Assembly: GCA_029942065.1 (NCBI GenBank)
Contig: JAPYTY010000006.1
Span: 1-19,430, forward strand
DNA length: 19,430 nucleotides
Source: Acidobacteriota bacterium
GTDB taxonomy: Bacteria > Acidobacteriota > UBA6911 > RPQK01 > JADFOI01
Direction: 5' to 3'
Shown: one piece after another, positions 6,911 to 14,224 of the stretch
How the letters are laid out: each line of letters opens with the position of its first letter
How positions within the stretch are numbered: position 1 is the first letter of the stretch
Made by a program: the position numbers and the translations under genes
Notes under the pieces: model-generated
What the model saw: the letters and a program-made list of their open reading frames with translations, nothing else
Database searches by the model: none
Told to the model about the DNA's origin: nothing

Positions 6911-8200
6911 TCAATTCCTTTCCAGTCTGTCCATTCCTTTGGAGGCAATATCCCGACGACAGTACATTTCGTCGAAATGAATCTTGTTCACCGCCTCATA
7001 AGCTCGGATGATGGCCGCCCTGAGGGTGGGCGCAAGAGAGGTCACGCCCAGAACTCTGCCGCCGCTGGTCACCACCTTCTCCTTTTTCAATTCTGTTCCC
7101 GCATGAAAGGTGACGGTGTTTTTCTCTTCGCCGGCCATTTCCAATCCGGAGATCTCCTTGCCTTTTTCATAGGATCCCGGGTATCCTCCCGCCGCAATAA
7201 CCACGCAAACTGCGGCCTCGGTGCTCCATTCCAGCTTCACATCTTTCAAGTCGCCCTGGGCCATCTGGTTCAAGACGGTCAAAAGATCGCTTTCGAGTCG
7301 AGGGAGCACGACCTGTGTTTCCGGATCTCCGAGACGAACATTGAATTCCAAAACCTTGGGGCCTTCCCGGGTCATCATGAGGCCGGCGTAGAGTATGCCG
7401 CGGAAGAGCCTTCCCTCCTGGGACATTCCCCGAATCGTAGGGTGAATGACTTCATCCAGGATCTGTTGGCGCAGTTCATCGGAAAGGATTGAATCAATCG
7501 AATAGGCTCCCATGCCGCCCGTGTTCGGGCCTTGATCACCCTCGTAGATGGCCTTGTGATCCTGGGAGGGCACCATCGGCAAAATATTGAGGCCGTCTGA
7601 GAAAACCATGAAGGAAGCTTCCTCTCCCTCCAGGAATTCCTCGATGACCAGGCGATCCCCCGAATCTCCAAATCTTCTTTCCCCCATGATGGCATCGAGA
7701 GCCGCCTGGCTCTCCTCCAGATTGGCGCACACGAAGACTCCTTTGCCTGCCGCCAGGCCGTCCGCCTTTAAAACCACCGGGAACTGAAACTGGTTGCTTT
7801 CGAGGGCCTCCCCGGCCAGGTCCATCTGGTCGAAGGTCTGGTAGGCGGCGGTGGGAATGGAGTGGCGCTTCATGAAGTCCTTGGCGAAGGCCTTGCTGCC
7901 TTCCAGAATGGCCGCCGCCTGCGAGGGACCCGCCACGGCGAAGCGGTTTTCCTCGAAGCGATCCACAATCCCGTTGACCAGGGGCGCCTCCGGGCCGACC
8001 ACCGTCAGATCAATGCCCTTGGAGCGGACGAAATCGAGCAGTGTGTCGATGTCGTCCGCTGGAATGGGGATGTTGTTGGCCAGTTGACTGGTTCCGGCAT
8101 TCCCCGGCGCGCAGTAAAGCTTTTCGAGGTGGGAGCTGCGACTGATTTTCCAGGCGATGGCGTGTTCTCGGCCACCGGAACCGACGACAAGTACTTTCAA
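6911..8200 (-). CDS. purD: Phosphoribosylamine-glycine ligase (GAR synthetase)
   Basis: ATP-grasp enzyme joining glycine to phosphoribosylamine in step two of purine synthesis. The 429-residue length is standard. The N-terminal domain opens VLVVGSGGREHA. The ATP-grasp domain (about 100-290) includes LKADGLAAGKGVFV, FLEGEEASFMVF, QDHKAIYEGDQGPNTGGMGA and the metal-binding EFNVRLGDPETQ. The C-domain follows. The start codon is TTG at 8198-8200: an in-frame TAA lies at 8216-8218, no ATG or GTG lies between, and the family N-terminus begins exactly there. There is no obvious Shine-Dalgarno sequence. It follows fmdB by 32 bp and precedes purE by one base. Confidence 0.96.
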   Translation of the reverse strand: MKVLVVGSGGREHAIAWKISRSSHLEKLYCAPGNAGTSQLANNIPIPADDIDTLLDFVRSKGIDLTVVGPEAPLVNGIVDRFEENRFAVAGPSQAAAILEGSKAFAKDFMKRHSIPTAAYQTFDQMDLAGEALESNQFQFPVVLKADGLAAGKGVFVCANLEESQAALDAIMGERRFGDSGDRLVIEEFLEGEEASFMVFSDGLNILPMVPSQDHKAIYEGDQGPNTGGMGAYSIDSILSDELRQQILDEVIHPTIRGMSQEGRLFRGILYAGLMMTREGPKVLEFNVRLGDPETQVVLPRLESDLLTVLNQMAQGDLKDVKLEWSTEAAVCVVIAAGGYPGSYEKGKEISGLEMAGEEKNTVTFHAGTELKKEKVVTSGGRVLGVTSLAPTLRAAIIRAYEAVNKIHFDEMYCRRDIASKGMDRLERN

Positions 8201-8232
8201 GGTAATCGCTTTATGTTAGCGTCTACTGGCAC

Positions 8233-8529
8233 TTACTTAGCGGGGGCGTCCTCCTTGGCCTTGGAAGTGCCCTTGGAGTCCGAAGAGCCCGCCGCTTCTT
8301 TTTTCTCTGTTTTTTCCGAAGACGTCTTGGCCTCCGCGTCCTGACCATTCTTCTTGCCGTAGTCATTGACATACCACCCGGACCCCTTGAACTGGATGGC
8401 GGAAGCGGACAGGAGGCGCTCCAGCTTGCCTCCGCAGACCTCACAGGTGGTCAACGGCGGATCCGAAAATTTCTGAATGGTCTCGCTGATATCTTCACAC
8501 TTCTCACAGCGGTATTCGTAAAGTGGCAT
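8233..8529 (-). CDS. FmdB-family zinc-ribbon protein
   Basis: Small cytoplasmic protein of 98 residues. It begins MPLYEYRCEKC and carries two CxxC knuckles (Cys8/Cys11 and Cys29/Cys32), the FmdB/CxxC_CxxC_SSSS zinc ribbon, first described as a putative regulator. The family motif continues to about residue 50 (SASAIQFKGSGWYVNDYG). The remaining 40 or so residues are Lys/Glu/Ser/Ala-rich and look disordered, which is common in this family. The conserved N-terminus fixes the ATG at 8529. No Shine-Dalgarno sequence precedes it, and the predicted transcription start is at the ATG itself. It heads the fmdB-purD-purE operon. Its biochemical role is unknown. Confidence 0.92.
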   Translation of the reverse strand: MPLYEYRCEKCEDISETIQKFSDPPLTTCEVCGGKLERLLSASAIQFKGSGWYVNDYGKKNGQDAEAKTSSEKTEKKEAAGSSDSKGTSKAKEDAPAK

Positions 8530-8536
8530 CTGAGGA

Positions 8537-8566
8537 AATATATGATTTCAGCCTGGAGATTGTCAA
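8537..8566 (-). promoter_or_regulatory. Strong putative sigma70-type promoter of fmdB-purD-purE
   Basis: On the minus strand there is a perfect TTGACA (8561-8566), an 18-bp spacer, and TATATT (8537-8542, 5/6 match). Seven bases (TCCTCAG) then lead directly into the fmdB ATG at 8529, so the expected start site coincides with the start codon. This predicts a leaderless transcript and agrees with the missing Shine-Dalgarno sequence. It lies in the 113-bp divergent region shared with galU. Confidence 0.65.
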
Positions 8567-8613
8567 GTTTGGAGGACTGGCAGCGGAGTCGTCTTCCCTC
8601 CCTAGAACCTCCA

Positions 8614-8622
8614 TGCTATCAT
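8614..8622 (+). promoter_or_regulatory. Possible extended -10 element for galU operon
   Basis: TGCTATCAT (8614-8622) is an extended -10 (TGn plus a 5/6 TATAAT match) about 20 bp upstream of the galU start. No convincing -35 is seen, which extended -10 promoters can tolerate. It would drive the galU-serS-gntR-add cluster. The evidence is weak. Confidence 0.3.
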
Positions 8623-8642
8623 CCCTTTATGCTGATCAAAGG

Positions 8643-9533
8643 ATGGGTAGAAAGCCAGTGAAACAAGTTCGACATGCGGTCATTCCGGCGGCGGGCCTGG
8701 GAACACGGTTTCTCCCGGCTACTAAAGTAGTCCCTAAGGAGATGTTGCCCATCGTGGACAGGCCCACCATTCAGTATGTTGTAGAGGAGGTGGTCCGGTC
8801 CGGACTTGAAAAGGTTGTTTTGGTGACCAGCCCGGATAAGGGCGATATCGAAGGCCATTTCACTCACAATGCCAGGCTGGAGCAGCACCTCCGGGAATCG
8901 GGGAAACTGAAGGAACTCCAGATGGTCGAGGAAATCGCGGAAATGGTTTCCGTTGCTTCGGTTCGCCAGGAGAATCCCATGGGCTTGGGGCATGCCGTCC
9001 TGGTTACCGAGAGTTTGCTCGCTGAAGAACCCTTCGCAGTCCTGCTGGGGGATGACATCTTCAGCGGCGACGTTCCATGCCTGAAGCAGCTTCTGGATGC
9101 CTACGAAACCTGCCAGGCCAGCGTTGTTGCCGTGATGGAAGTTCCCCCGGAAGCCGTTTCCCGCTACGGAGTGGTGGCCGTGGAACCGGTTGAAGGGAGC
9201 GACGATCGGCTCTTTCGAGTCCGGGACCTGGTGGAAAAACCTGCGCCCGAGGATGCTCCCTCCAATCTGATCATCCCCGGCCGATATATTCTCACCCCTG
9301 GAATTTTTGAAGCCCTCCATGCCACCCAGCCGGGTGCGGGAGGAGAAATTCAGCTTACTGATGGCCTCAAAGGTCTGCTCGAGAGGGAACCCCTGTATGC
9401 TTATCGTTTTCGCGGCGTTCGTTATGATGCGGGGAACAAGCTGGACTATCTGATCGCCACGGTTCAGTTCGCGCTCGAGCACCCGGAGGTGGGCGAAGAG
9501 TTCCGAAATTATTTGAAAGGCTTGAGGTTGTAA
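8643..9533 (+). CDS. galU: UTP-glucose-1-phosphate uridylyltransferase
   Basis: Makes UDP-glucose from UTP and glucose-1-phosphate for envelope glycans and sugar-nucleotide metabolism. The product is 296 residues, close to typical. The nucleotidyltransferase signature AAGLGTRFLPATK (residues 16-28) is followed by KEMLPIVDRPTIQYVVEE, LGDDIF, VEKP, the PGRYILTPGIF segment and the GGEIQLTDGL motif, all diagnostic of GalU. The frame is open upstream to 8523, but family similarity starts just after 8643. An in-frame GTG at 8658 is an alternative start. It is divergent from fmdB, and serS begins 6 bp downstream. Confidence 0.94.
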   Translation: MGRKPVKQVRHAVIPAAGLGTRFLPATKVVPKEMLPIVDRPTIQYVVEEVVRSGLEKVVLVTSPDKGDIEGHFTHNARLEQHLRESGKLKELQMVEEIAEMVSVASVRQENPMGLGHAVLVTESLLAEEPFAVLLGDDIFSGDVPCLKQLLDAYETCQASVVAVMEVPPEAVSRYGVVAVEPVEGSDDRLFRVRDLVEKPAPEDAPSNLIIPGRYILTPGIFEALHATQPGAGGEIQLTDGLKGLLEREPLYAYRFRGVRYDAGNKLDYLIATVQFALEHPEVGEEFRNYLKGLRL

Positions 9534-9539
9534 TCGGAA

Positions 9540-10832
9540 ATGTTAGATCGAAGTATGATCCGAGAAAATCTCGACTCCGTTCAGGAACGGCTCAAGGACA
9601 AAGGCTTTGAATTGGACCGGGATGCTTTTTTTAAGCTGGACCAGGAAGAACGGTCGGTTCGGCAGGAGTGGGAGGAGGCCCGAGGGCTTCGCAACAAGAC
9701 CAGCGACGAGATTGCCGAGATGAAAAAGCAGGGAGAGGATGCCGGCGAGAAGATTGCCGAAATGAAACAGGTCTCGGCTCGCATCAAGTCGCTCGATGAG
9801 AAGATCAAAACGCTGGATGAGGGCGTCCGGGACCTTTTGGCGGAAATTCCGAATCTTCCTCACCCGAGTGTGCCCGTGGGCCCCGATGAATCGGCCAATG
9901 CCCTGGTCAGGGAAGTCGGAGAGGTTCCTGAATTTGATTTCACCGTCCGTGATCACGTTGATCTGGGCGCCAGCCTGGGGATTCTGGATCCGGAGCGGGC
10001 CAGCAAGATCACCGGTGCTCGATTCACCAACTACTATGGGGATGGGGCGCTGCTTGAGAGGGCTCTGATCAACTTCATGCTCCACGTTCACGTGAGGGAG
10101 CATGGATACCTGGAGATTCTTCCGCCCTTTATGGCCAATCGAACCAGCTTTTTTGGAACCGGCAACCTCCCCAAGTTTGAAGAAGACCTGTTTCATGTGG
10201 AGGGCACCGATTATTTTTTGATTCCCACCGCTGAGGTTCCCGTCACCAACGTATTTGCCAATGAGATCCTGGATGAAGAAAATCTCCCCTTCAATTTTGT
10301 GGCCTACACGCCCTGCTTTCGCAGTGAAGCGGGATCCTACGGCAAGGATACCAAGGGCCTGATTCGGCAGCATCAGTTCAACAAGGTCGAGCTGGTGAAA
10401 TTTTCCAAGCCGGAAGAGTCCTATGACAAGCTGGAGGAATTGACTTCCCATGCAGAGGAGATTCTCCGCCGACTGGAACTTCCCTACCGGGTGGTGACTT
10501 TATCGACCGGCGACATGTCTTTCAGTTCCGCCAAGACCTACGACCTGGAAGTCTGGGTGCCCTCTCAGGAGAAATATCGTGAGATCTCCTCGTGTACCAA
10601 CTTCGAGGATTTTCAGGCGCGCCGCGCCAACATCCGGTTCAAGGCCAGCGGCAACAAGCGGACCCAATGGGTTCATACCCTCAATGGCTCGGGCCTGGCC
10701 GTGGGAAGGACCTGGGTGGCCATCGTCGAGAACTTCCAGCAGGCCGACGGGACCGTTCGCATTCCCGAGGCCCTGCGCCCCTGGATGTATGATGCCGAGA
10801 AATTGACCGGACAGCCTTTTATGTTAGGCTGA
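9540..10832 (+). CDS. serS: Seryl-tRNA synthetase
   Basis: Charges tRNA-Ser with serine; class II synthetase of 430 residues. An N-terminal two-helix coiled-coil arm (about residues 25-105, rich in Glu, Lys and Arg) grips the long variable arm of tRNA-Ser. Class II motif 2 appears as FRSEAGSYGKDTKGLIRQHQ near residue 260, and motif 3 as GRTWVAIVENFQQADG near 389. The start at 9540 matches the family N-terminus (MLDRSMIRENLD), with GAGG 12 bases upstream overlapping the end of galU. It sits within galU-serS-gntR-add. A tRNA-Ser(UGA) gene lies 2.5 kb downstream on the same strand. Confidence 0.97.
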   Translation: MLDRSMIRENLDSVQERLKDKGFELDRDAFFKLDQEERSVRQEWEEARGLRNKTSDEIAEMKKQGEDAGEKIAEMKQVSARIKSLDEKIKTLDEGVRDLLAEIPNLPHPSVPVGPDESANALVREVGEVPEFDFTVRDHVDLGASLGILDPERASKITGARFTNYYGDGALLERALINFMLHVHVREHGYLEILPPFMANRTSFFGTGNLPKFEEDLFHVEGTDYFLIPTAEVPVTNVFANEILDEENLPFNFVAYTPCFRSEAGSYGKDTKGLIRQHQFNKVELVKFSKPEESYDKLEELTSHAEEILRRLELPYRVVTLSTGDMSFSSAKTYDLEVWVPSQEKYREISSCTNFEDFQARRANIRFKASGNKRTQWVHTLNGSGLAVGRTWVAIVENFQQADGTVRIPEALRPWMYDAEKLTGQPFMLG

Positions 10833-10843
10833 CCCGGATTCCA

Positions 10844-11791
10844 ATGATCAAATTCAATCTGGACCAAGAGGTCGCCCTAAGTTCCTACGAACAGATCAAG
10901 GGTCAGCTCCTGTCTGCCATTTACTGCGGAAAAATCAAGGAGGGAGACCGCCTGCCTTCGATCCGTGAGGTGGCCGAGGAGCTGGGAGTTAATTACAAGA
11001 CCATTCGGAAGATCTACCTCCGCCTGGCTGAAGAGAACTATATCGAGATCGTCAAAGGCAGTGGGGCTTTCCTGCGCAATCGAAGCGGGGAGGGCGGCTA
11101 CGAACAAATGCGGAGGCAAGCGATATTCAAATTGCTGGGAGAGGTTGAAAAAAAAGCCGTTGGCCTGGGATTGCCGGCCGAGAAGTTCATCCCGCTTTTC
11201 GAGAGCTACACCTCGGGAAGAAATTTAAAAAGACTTCATCTGGCCGTGATTGATCATGAGGAGGAGGCCTTCATTTTCTCTCGTGAGCTGACACTGCGTC
11301 TGGGAGCCAAGGCCTCGCCGATATCCCTGAGCCAGGTCCAGAGCAACGGAGCCAGCAAGCTACTCCAGGAGTGCGACTATTTTTTGACCACCAGCTGGCA
11401 TATGGAGGAAGTGAAGCCGCTCGCCGAGCATCATGGGAAGCCGGTGGTCGAAATCAAGCCCAGCCATGAGATTTACCGGGAGATTCTGAAGGCCGCCCAG
11501 AGCCGCAAGGTCGCCATCGTGATTCAGGACGAGAACACGATGCACGCCTCCCAGGAGATCTTCATGAATCTCTTCTATCCCTCCACCGAGAAACAATTCT
11601 GGATCGCACCGATTCACCGAGAGGATTTGATCGAAAAGATCATTCAGGAAGCTGAGCTCATCTTCGTCTCTCCCATGTGCTGGGATGAAATGAGGAAGCG
11701 CACTCCGGCCGATAAGGAATTGAAGACCTATGAAAATTTCATCTCCGGGGAGACGATCGCTCACCTCAAGGAGCTTCAACTGCTCACCTGA
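10844..11791 (+). CDS. GntR-family transcriptional regulator with tandem alpha/beta sensor-like C-terminus
   Basis: DNA-binding regulator of 315 residues. Residues about 13-78 form a GntR winged helix-turn-helix (DRLPSIREVAEELGVNYKTI is the recognition region), close to the YtrA/YhcF type. The C-terminal 200 residues are unfamiliar. They read as two successive beta-alpha-beta-alpha-beta units (from LHLAVIDHEEE and from KVAIVIQDEN), each ending in a strand such as YFLTTSWHMEEV or LIFVSPMCWDEM. This suggests a periplasmic-binding-like or PrpR-N-like ligand domain, but no ligand can be assigned. It starts 11 bp after serS, and its TGA overlaps the add ATG by one base, so coupling with add is likely. 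It may regulate its own operon in response to a purine or related metabolite (inference). Confidence 0.85.
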   Translation: MIKFNLDQEVALSSYEQIKGQLLSAIYCGKIKEGDRLPSIREVAEELGVNYKTIRKIYLRLAEENYIEIVKGSGAFLRNRSGEGGYEQMRRQAIFKLLGEVEKKAVGLGLPAEKFIPLFESYTSGRNLKRLHLAVIDHEEEAFIFSRELTLRLGAKASPISLSQVQSNGASKLLQECDYFLTTSWHMEEVKPLAEHHGKPVVEIKPSHEIYREILKAAQSRKVAIVIQDENTMHASQEIFMNLFYPSTEKQFWIAPIHREDLIEKIIQEAELIFVSPMCWDEMRKRTPADKELKTYENFISGETIAHLKELQLLT

Positions 11792-12828
11792 TGGCCAAGG
11801 CGAGTGACTCCGTCTCGGACGAATACATCCAGCATCTCCCGAAAGCGGAACTCCATCTCCATCTGGAAGGTTCGGTAACCCCCGCCACCCTGAGGGATCT
11901 CAGTCGGAAATACCAGAGCCAATACGCCTCCCTCACCGAGGAGGAACTGGAAGCCCAGCTTTTTCATTACCGAGATTTTTACCACTTCCTGGTTACCTAC
12001 CGAACGGTTTGCGAGCATCTCCGCCAGCCTGAAGATTATTCGATGGTCCTGGGTCGTCTGGGTGTGTACTTCAGGGAGCAGAACATCCGTTACGCAGAGA
12101 TCATCTACACGCCCTCTATTCCCTGGAGAGCCGAAAGAGACGGAAAAGACGTCCTTGTCGCCTTGCTCGAGCAAGGTGCCAGGATCGCAACTCAGGGAAC
12201 CACGATTCGCTGGATACTGGACTGCGTTCGTCAATTTGAAGTCGAGTGGGCCTGGCGAACCGCTGAGCTGGCTGCCGAGTTTTCCGGGCAGGGAGTGGTA
12301 GGAATTGGTCTGGGCGGAGATGAGAATTCGCTTGCCATGAGCGAGTATCAGGGGGTTTTTTCCTGGATCCGAGACCACGGGCTCCACGCCCATGTCCACG
12401 CCGGCGAGATCGGCGACGCTCAACAGGTGTGGGAGGCCCTCAAGGTTTTAGGGGCCCGGAGGATTGGCCACGGCATTCAGGCGGTCCGGGATCCGGATCT
12501 CGTCGATTACCTGTGTCACCATGGCATCGGGCTGGATGTTTGCCTCACCAGCAACGCCAGCACCGGGGCCTGGACACCGATTTCGGATAACCCCTTCGGG
12601 CTGCTCTTCCGAAGGGGGGCCGCCGTGACCCTGAACACGGACGATCCGGGACTGTTCGGAGTCTCCCTGAATCAGGAATTCCAGCTGGCGGCCAGGCTTT
12701 TCCAGCTGGGACGGGAAGACATCGATCGTCTGGTGCTGCAGGGGGTTCGCTCATCTTTCCTTCCCCAGCTTGAAAGGGAGGCCCTTTTGAAGGAGTTCGA
12801 GGAGGAAATCGGTCGGATCTCTGTTTGA
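11791..12828 (+). CDS. add: Adenosine deaminase-family hydrolase
   Basis: Zinc-dependent deaminase of the ADA family, 345 residues, the usual length. All catalytic residues are present: metal ligands His22 and His24 in ELHLHLEGS, His203 and Glu206 in VHAGE, His227 in GHG, and Asp284/Asp285 in LNTDDPG. CLTSNASTGAW precedes the last motif. It probably converts adenosine to inosine in purine salvage. Aminodeoxyfutalosine deaminase of the menaquinone pathway belongs to the same family and cannot be excluded, but no mqn genes are visible. The ATG overlaps the regulator stop codon (TGATG). Hairpin-repeat copy B begins 4 bases after its stop. Confidence 0.9.
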   Translation: MAKASDSVSDEYIQHLPKAELHLHLEGSVTPATLRDLSRKYQSQYASLTEEELEAQLFHYRDFYHFLVTYRTVCEHLRQPEDYSMVLGRLGVYFREQNIRYAEIIYTPSIPWRAERDGKDVLVALLEQGARIATQGTTIRWILDCVRQFEVEWAWRTAELAAEFSGQGVVGIGLGGDENSLAMSEYQGVFSWIRDHGLHAHVHAGEIGDAQQVWEALKVLGARRIGHGIQAVRDPDLVDYLCHHGIGLDVCLTSNASTGAWTPISDNPFGLLFRRGAAVTLNTDDPGLFGVSLNQEFQLAARLFQLGREDIDRLVLQGVRSSFLPQLEREALLKEFEEEIGRISV

Positions 12829-12832
12829 GGAC

Positions 12833-12997
12833 TTCACCACAGAGACGCGGAAAGAGATATTCACCACAAAGACACAAAGACACAAAGACACCAAGAAGAC
12901 TGACCCAGGGCGGGACGCCCTGACCTAGACTCTGTCGCTCTTTCGGAGCGAGACCGGAAGGGTAAGTCCAGGGGCGCACTGAGTGCGCCCACAGCAG
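12833..12997 (+). repeat. Composite hairpin repeat, copy B
   Basis: Same architecture as copy A, with the leader present twice: TTCACCACAGAGACGCGG at 12833 and TTCACCACAAAGACACAAAG at 12860. Hairpin 1 is CAGGGCG-GGA-CGCCCTG (12906-12922). Hairpin 2 is TCGCTC-TTTCG-GAGCGA (12935-12951). Hairpin 3 is GGGCGCACTGAGTGCGCCC (12972-12990), followed by ACAGCAGGGACG where copy A has ACAGCAAGGACG. Hairpin centres are 29 and 38 bp apart, as in copy A. It sits 4 bp after the add stop, so it may form the 3' end of the galU-serS-gntR-add transcript. Open frames across it are spurious. Confidence 0.8.
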
Positions 12998-13172
12998 GGA
13001 CGTTGTAGCGGTCCTCAGGAATCGGCGCGGGAATTTGTTCTTCCTTTCGTGAAACGCGGAACCTGAAACGTGAAACGCGCTGGTAGAAGACCAGCGCCCG
13101 AGGCAGTTTCCATACTCCGGATTCAACAATCCGAACTTGAGAGGAAGCCGCATCTCCTAGTAAGGTTCGTCC
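12998..13172. other. Non-coding spacer with small hairpins between repeat copy B and MITE-like element
   Basis: No gene is seen. GAAACGCGGAACCTGAAACG, followed by TGAAACGCG, is a short degenerate direct repeat (about 13050-13079). A perfect 8-bp stem GCGCTGGT-AGAAG-ACCAGCGC lies at 13077-13097, and a 6-bp stem CGGATT-CAAC-AATCCG at 13118-13133. Neither is followed by a T-run. These may be remnants of further intergenic repeats. Confidence 0.5.
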
Positions 13173-13377
13173 AGCCCGGACTATACAGAGGTCTTCTACT
13201 GCAGCGTCAAAATCACTCGTCCTGACTGCGTTGCGCTCGGTCGGCCTTCTCGACGTACTGCAAGAGTGCGTCTGCGGTGTCCTCCCGTCGCGCGCCTTGT
13301 CAGGTCGGCGCCTTCTCCGCTTCGTGACGCCGCCTTCATCTGAGCGATGCGAAGAAAACCTATGTATAATCCGGGCT
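13173..13377. repeat. MITE-like element with terminal inverted repeats, abutting tRNA-Ser
   Basis: The ends 13173-13199 and 13351-13377 are inverted repeats matching at 23 of 27 positions (AGCCCGGA[C/T]TATACA.AGGT[C/T]TTCT). The 205-bp element has a GC-rich interior containing GGTCGG..CCTTCTC twice in direct orientation, and it encodes no transposase. CGCCTTCTCC also occurs inside the element at 3327-3517, hinting at related interiors. The right end is 4 bp from the tRNA-Ser gene. No clear target-site duplication is seen. Open frames through it and the tRNA are artefacts. Confidence 0.65.
13365..13370 (+). promoter_or_regulatory. Possible -10 box of tRNA-Ser, inside the MITE-like right end
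   Basis: A perfect TATAAT lies 11 bp before the first base of the tRNA, within the right terminal inverted repeat of the adjoining element. Spacing is right for a tRNA transcript with a very short leader. No good -35 is visible 16-18 bp upstream, so support is partial. Confidence 0.35.
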
Positions 13378-13381
13378 ATAC

Positions 13382-13471
13382 GGAGGAGTGGCCGAGTGGT
13401 TGAAGGCGGCGGTCTTGAAAACCGTTGTGCTCGAAAGGGTACCGTGGGTTCGAATCCTACCTCCTCCGCCA
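13382..13471 (+). tRNA. tRNA-Ser(UGA)
   Basis: Class II tRNA with a 7-bp acceptor stem GGAGGAG/CTCCTCC, a D-arm starting GCCGAGTGG, and anticodon loop CTTGAAA with anticodon TGA, which reads UCA and related serine codons. A long variable arm follows (CGTTGTGCTCGAAAGGGTACCG region), then T-arm GTGGG-TTCGAAT-CCTAC, discriminator G and an encoded CCA (13469-13471). The long variable arm is the identity element recognised by SerRS, whose gene is upstream on the same strand. Confidence 0.96.
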
Positions 13472-13536
13472 AGAAATCCCCGATCCCGGATGATGTACCG
13501 GCCGGGCTCCTGATAAGGGAAACCAGTGGAGGCACC

Positions 13537-14061
13537 ATGCGAAGTCCAGGGGCTTGTCTGCTTTCATTTCTTTGCCTTGAAAGTGTTCCATTGTTTGCAC
13601 AAGACAAGGCACCGGAGTGCCGAATCGCTGCCGGCGTGGAGTCCCCCCTTCAAGGCAACGCCGGTTGCCTGGTCAAATTCAATAGCAAGATGCTCATGGT
13701 GCGGCATCGGGAAACAGCAAAGTTGAGTCCGCCTGGAGGAACGTCTGCCAACGAGGAGACGGCCCAGTGTACGGCTCACCGTGAAACGTGGGAAGAAACA
13801 GGCGTCGAGCTGAGGGTTGGAACCTTATTGAAAAACGTTGATCAACAGTTCTATCTATTTCACTGCGTTGCCGCAGATGAGGATTTCATTAAAGGCCCGA
13901 AGGACGATTTGTCTGTTCCGGAAGCTTTTGAAAGGGAAATCAGCGAGGTGTTATTTCTGGATCCCACGACAGTCAGCAATGACTCCTGGCGTTTCCCGAC
14001 ACAAGCACCGGCTGTAAGAGAGGCCTTCTACAATGTCCTGAACCAGGATCGAGAAAACTGA
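13537..14061 (+). CDS. Nudix hydrolase with predicted signal peptide
   Basis: 174-residue Nudix protein. The first 21 or so residues (MRSPGACLLSFLCLESVPLF, then AQ) look like a Sec signal peptide, so the enzyme is probably periplasmic or secreted, which is unusual for the superfamily. The Nudix box at residues 68-90 has G-x5-E-x7-RE-T-x-EE-x-G-V, matching the catalytic pattern except that the usual hydrophobic residue after RE is Thr. Cys28 and Cys44 flank the first strand and could form a disulfide. The ATG at 13537 follows a good GGAGG. Upstream open frame through the tRNA is not coding. It begins 65 bp after tRNA-Ser. The substrate cannot be predicted. Confidence 0.85.
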   Translation: MRSPGACLLSFLCLESVPLFAQDKAPECRIAAGVESPLQGNAGCLVKFNSKMLMVRHRETAKLSPPGGTSANEETAQCTAHRETWEETGVELRVGTLLKNVDQQFYLFHCVAADEDFIKGPKDDLSVPEAFEREISEVLFLDPTTVSNDSWRFPTQAPAVREAFYNVLNQDREN

Positions 14062-14224
14062 TTCAAGGTCGCCTGACCCAAGGTCCACGAGAGCCGAGCT
14101 TTTGATTTTTTTCGTGATTCAAAATCTCTGGGAATCCCGGAACGACTGGGATAGACTGCTAAGCCAACGGCTCAACACCCGGAAAGAGAACTGAAGAGAA
14201 ACGACGGCCCGAATAGGATGCCCC

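Noticed and set aside
8619..10451. Long minus-strand open frames (287 and 302 codons) opposite galU and serS
   Set aside because: Both lie entirely within well-supported genes and have no family features.
13231..13536. Upstream 102-codon extension of the Nudix gene
   Set aside because: It would run through the MITE-like element and the whole tRNA-Ser gene. The ATG at 13537 has a good GGAGG and begins a signal peptide.
12545..13607. Minus-strand frames containing LCVFVSL- and LCGE-type peptides around 12545-13607
   Set aside because: These are translations of the CACCACAGAGACACAGAG-type repeat, the MITE-like element and the tRNA, not proteins.
14100..14115. T-run after the Nudix gene as an intrinsic terminator
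   Set aside because: TTTTGATTTTTTT is present, but no GC-rich stem directly precedes it.
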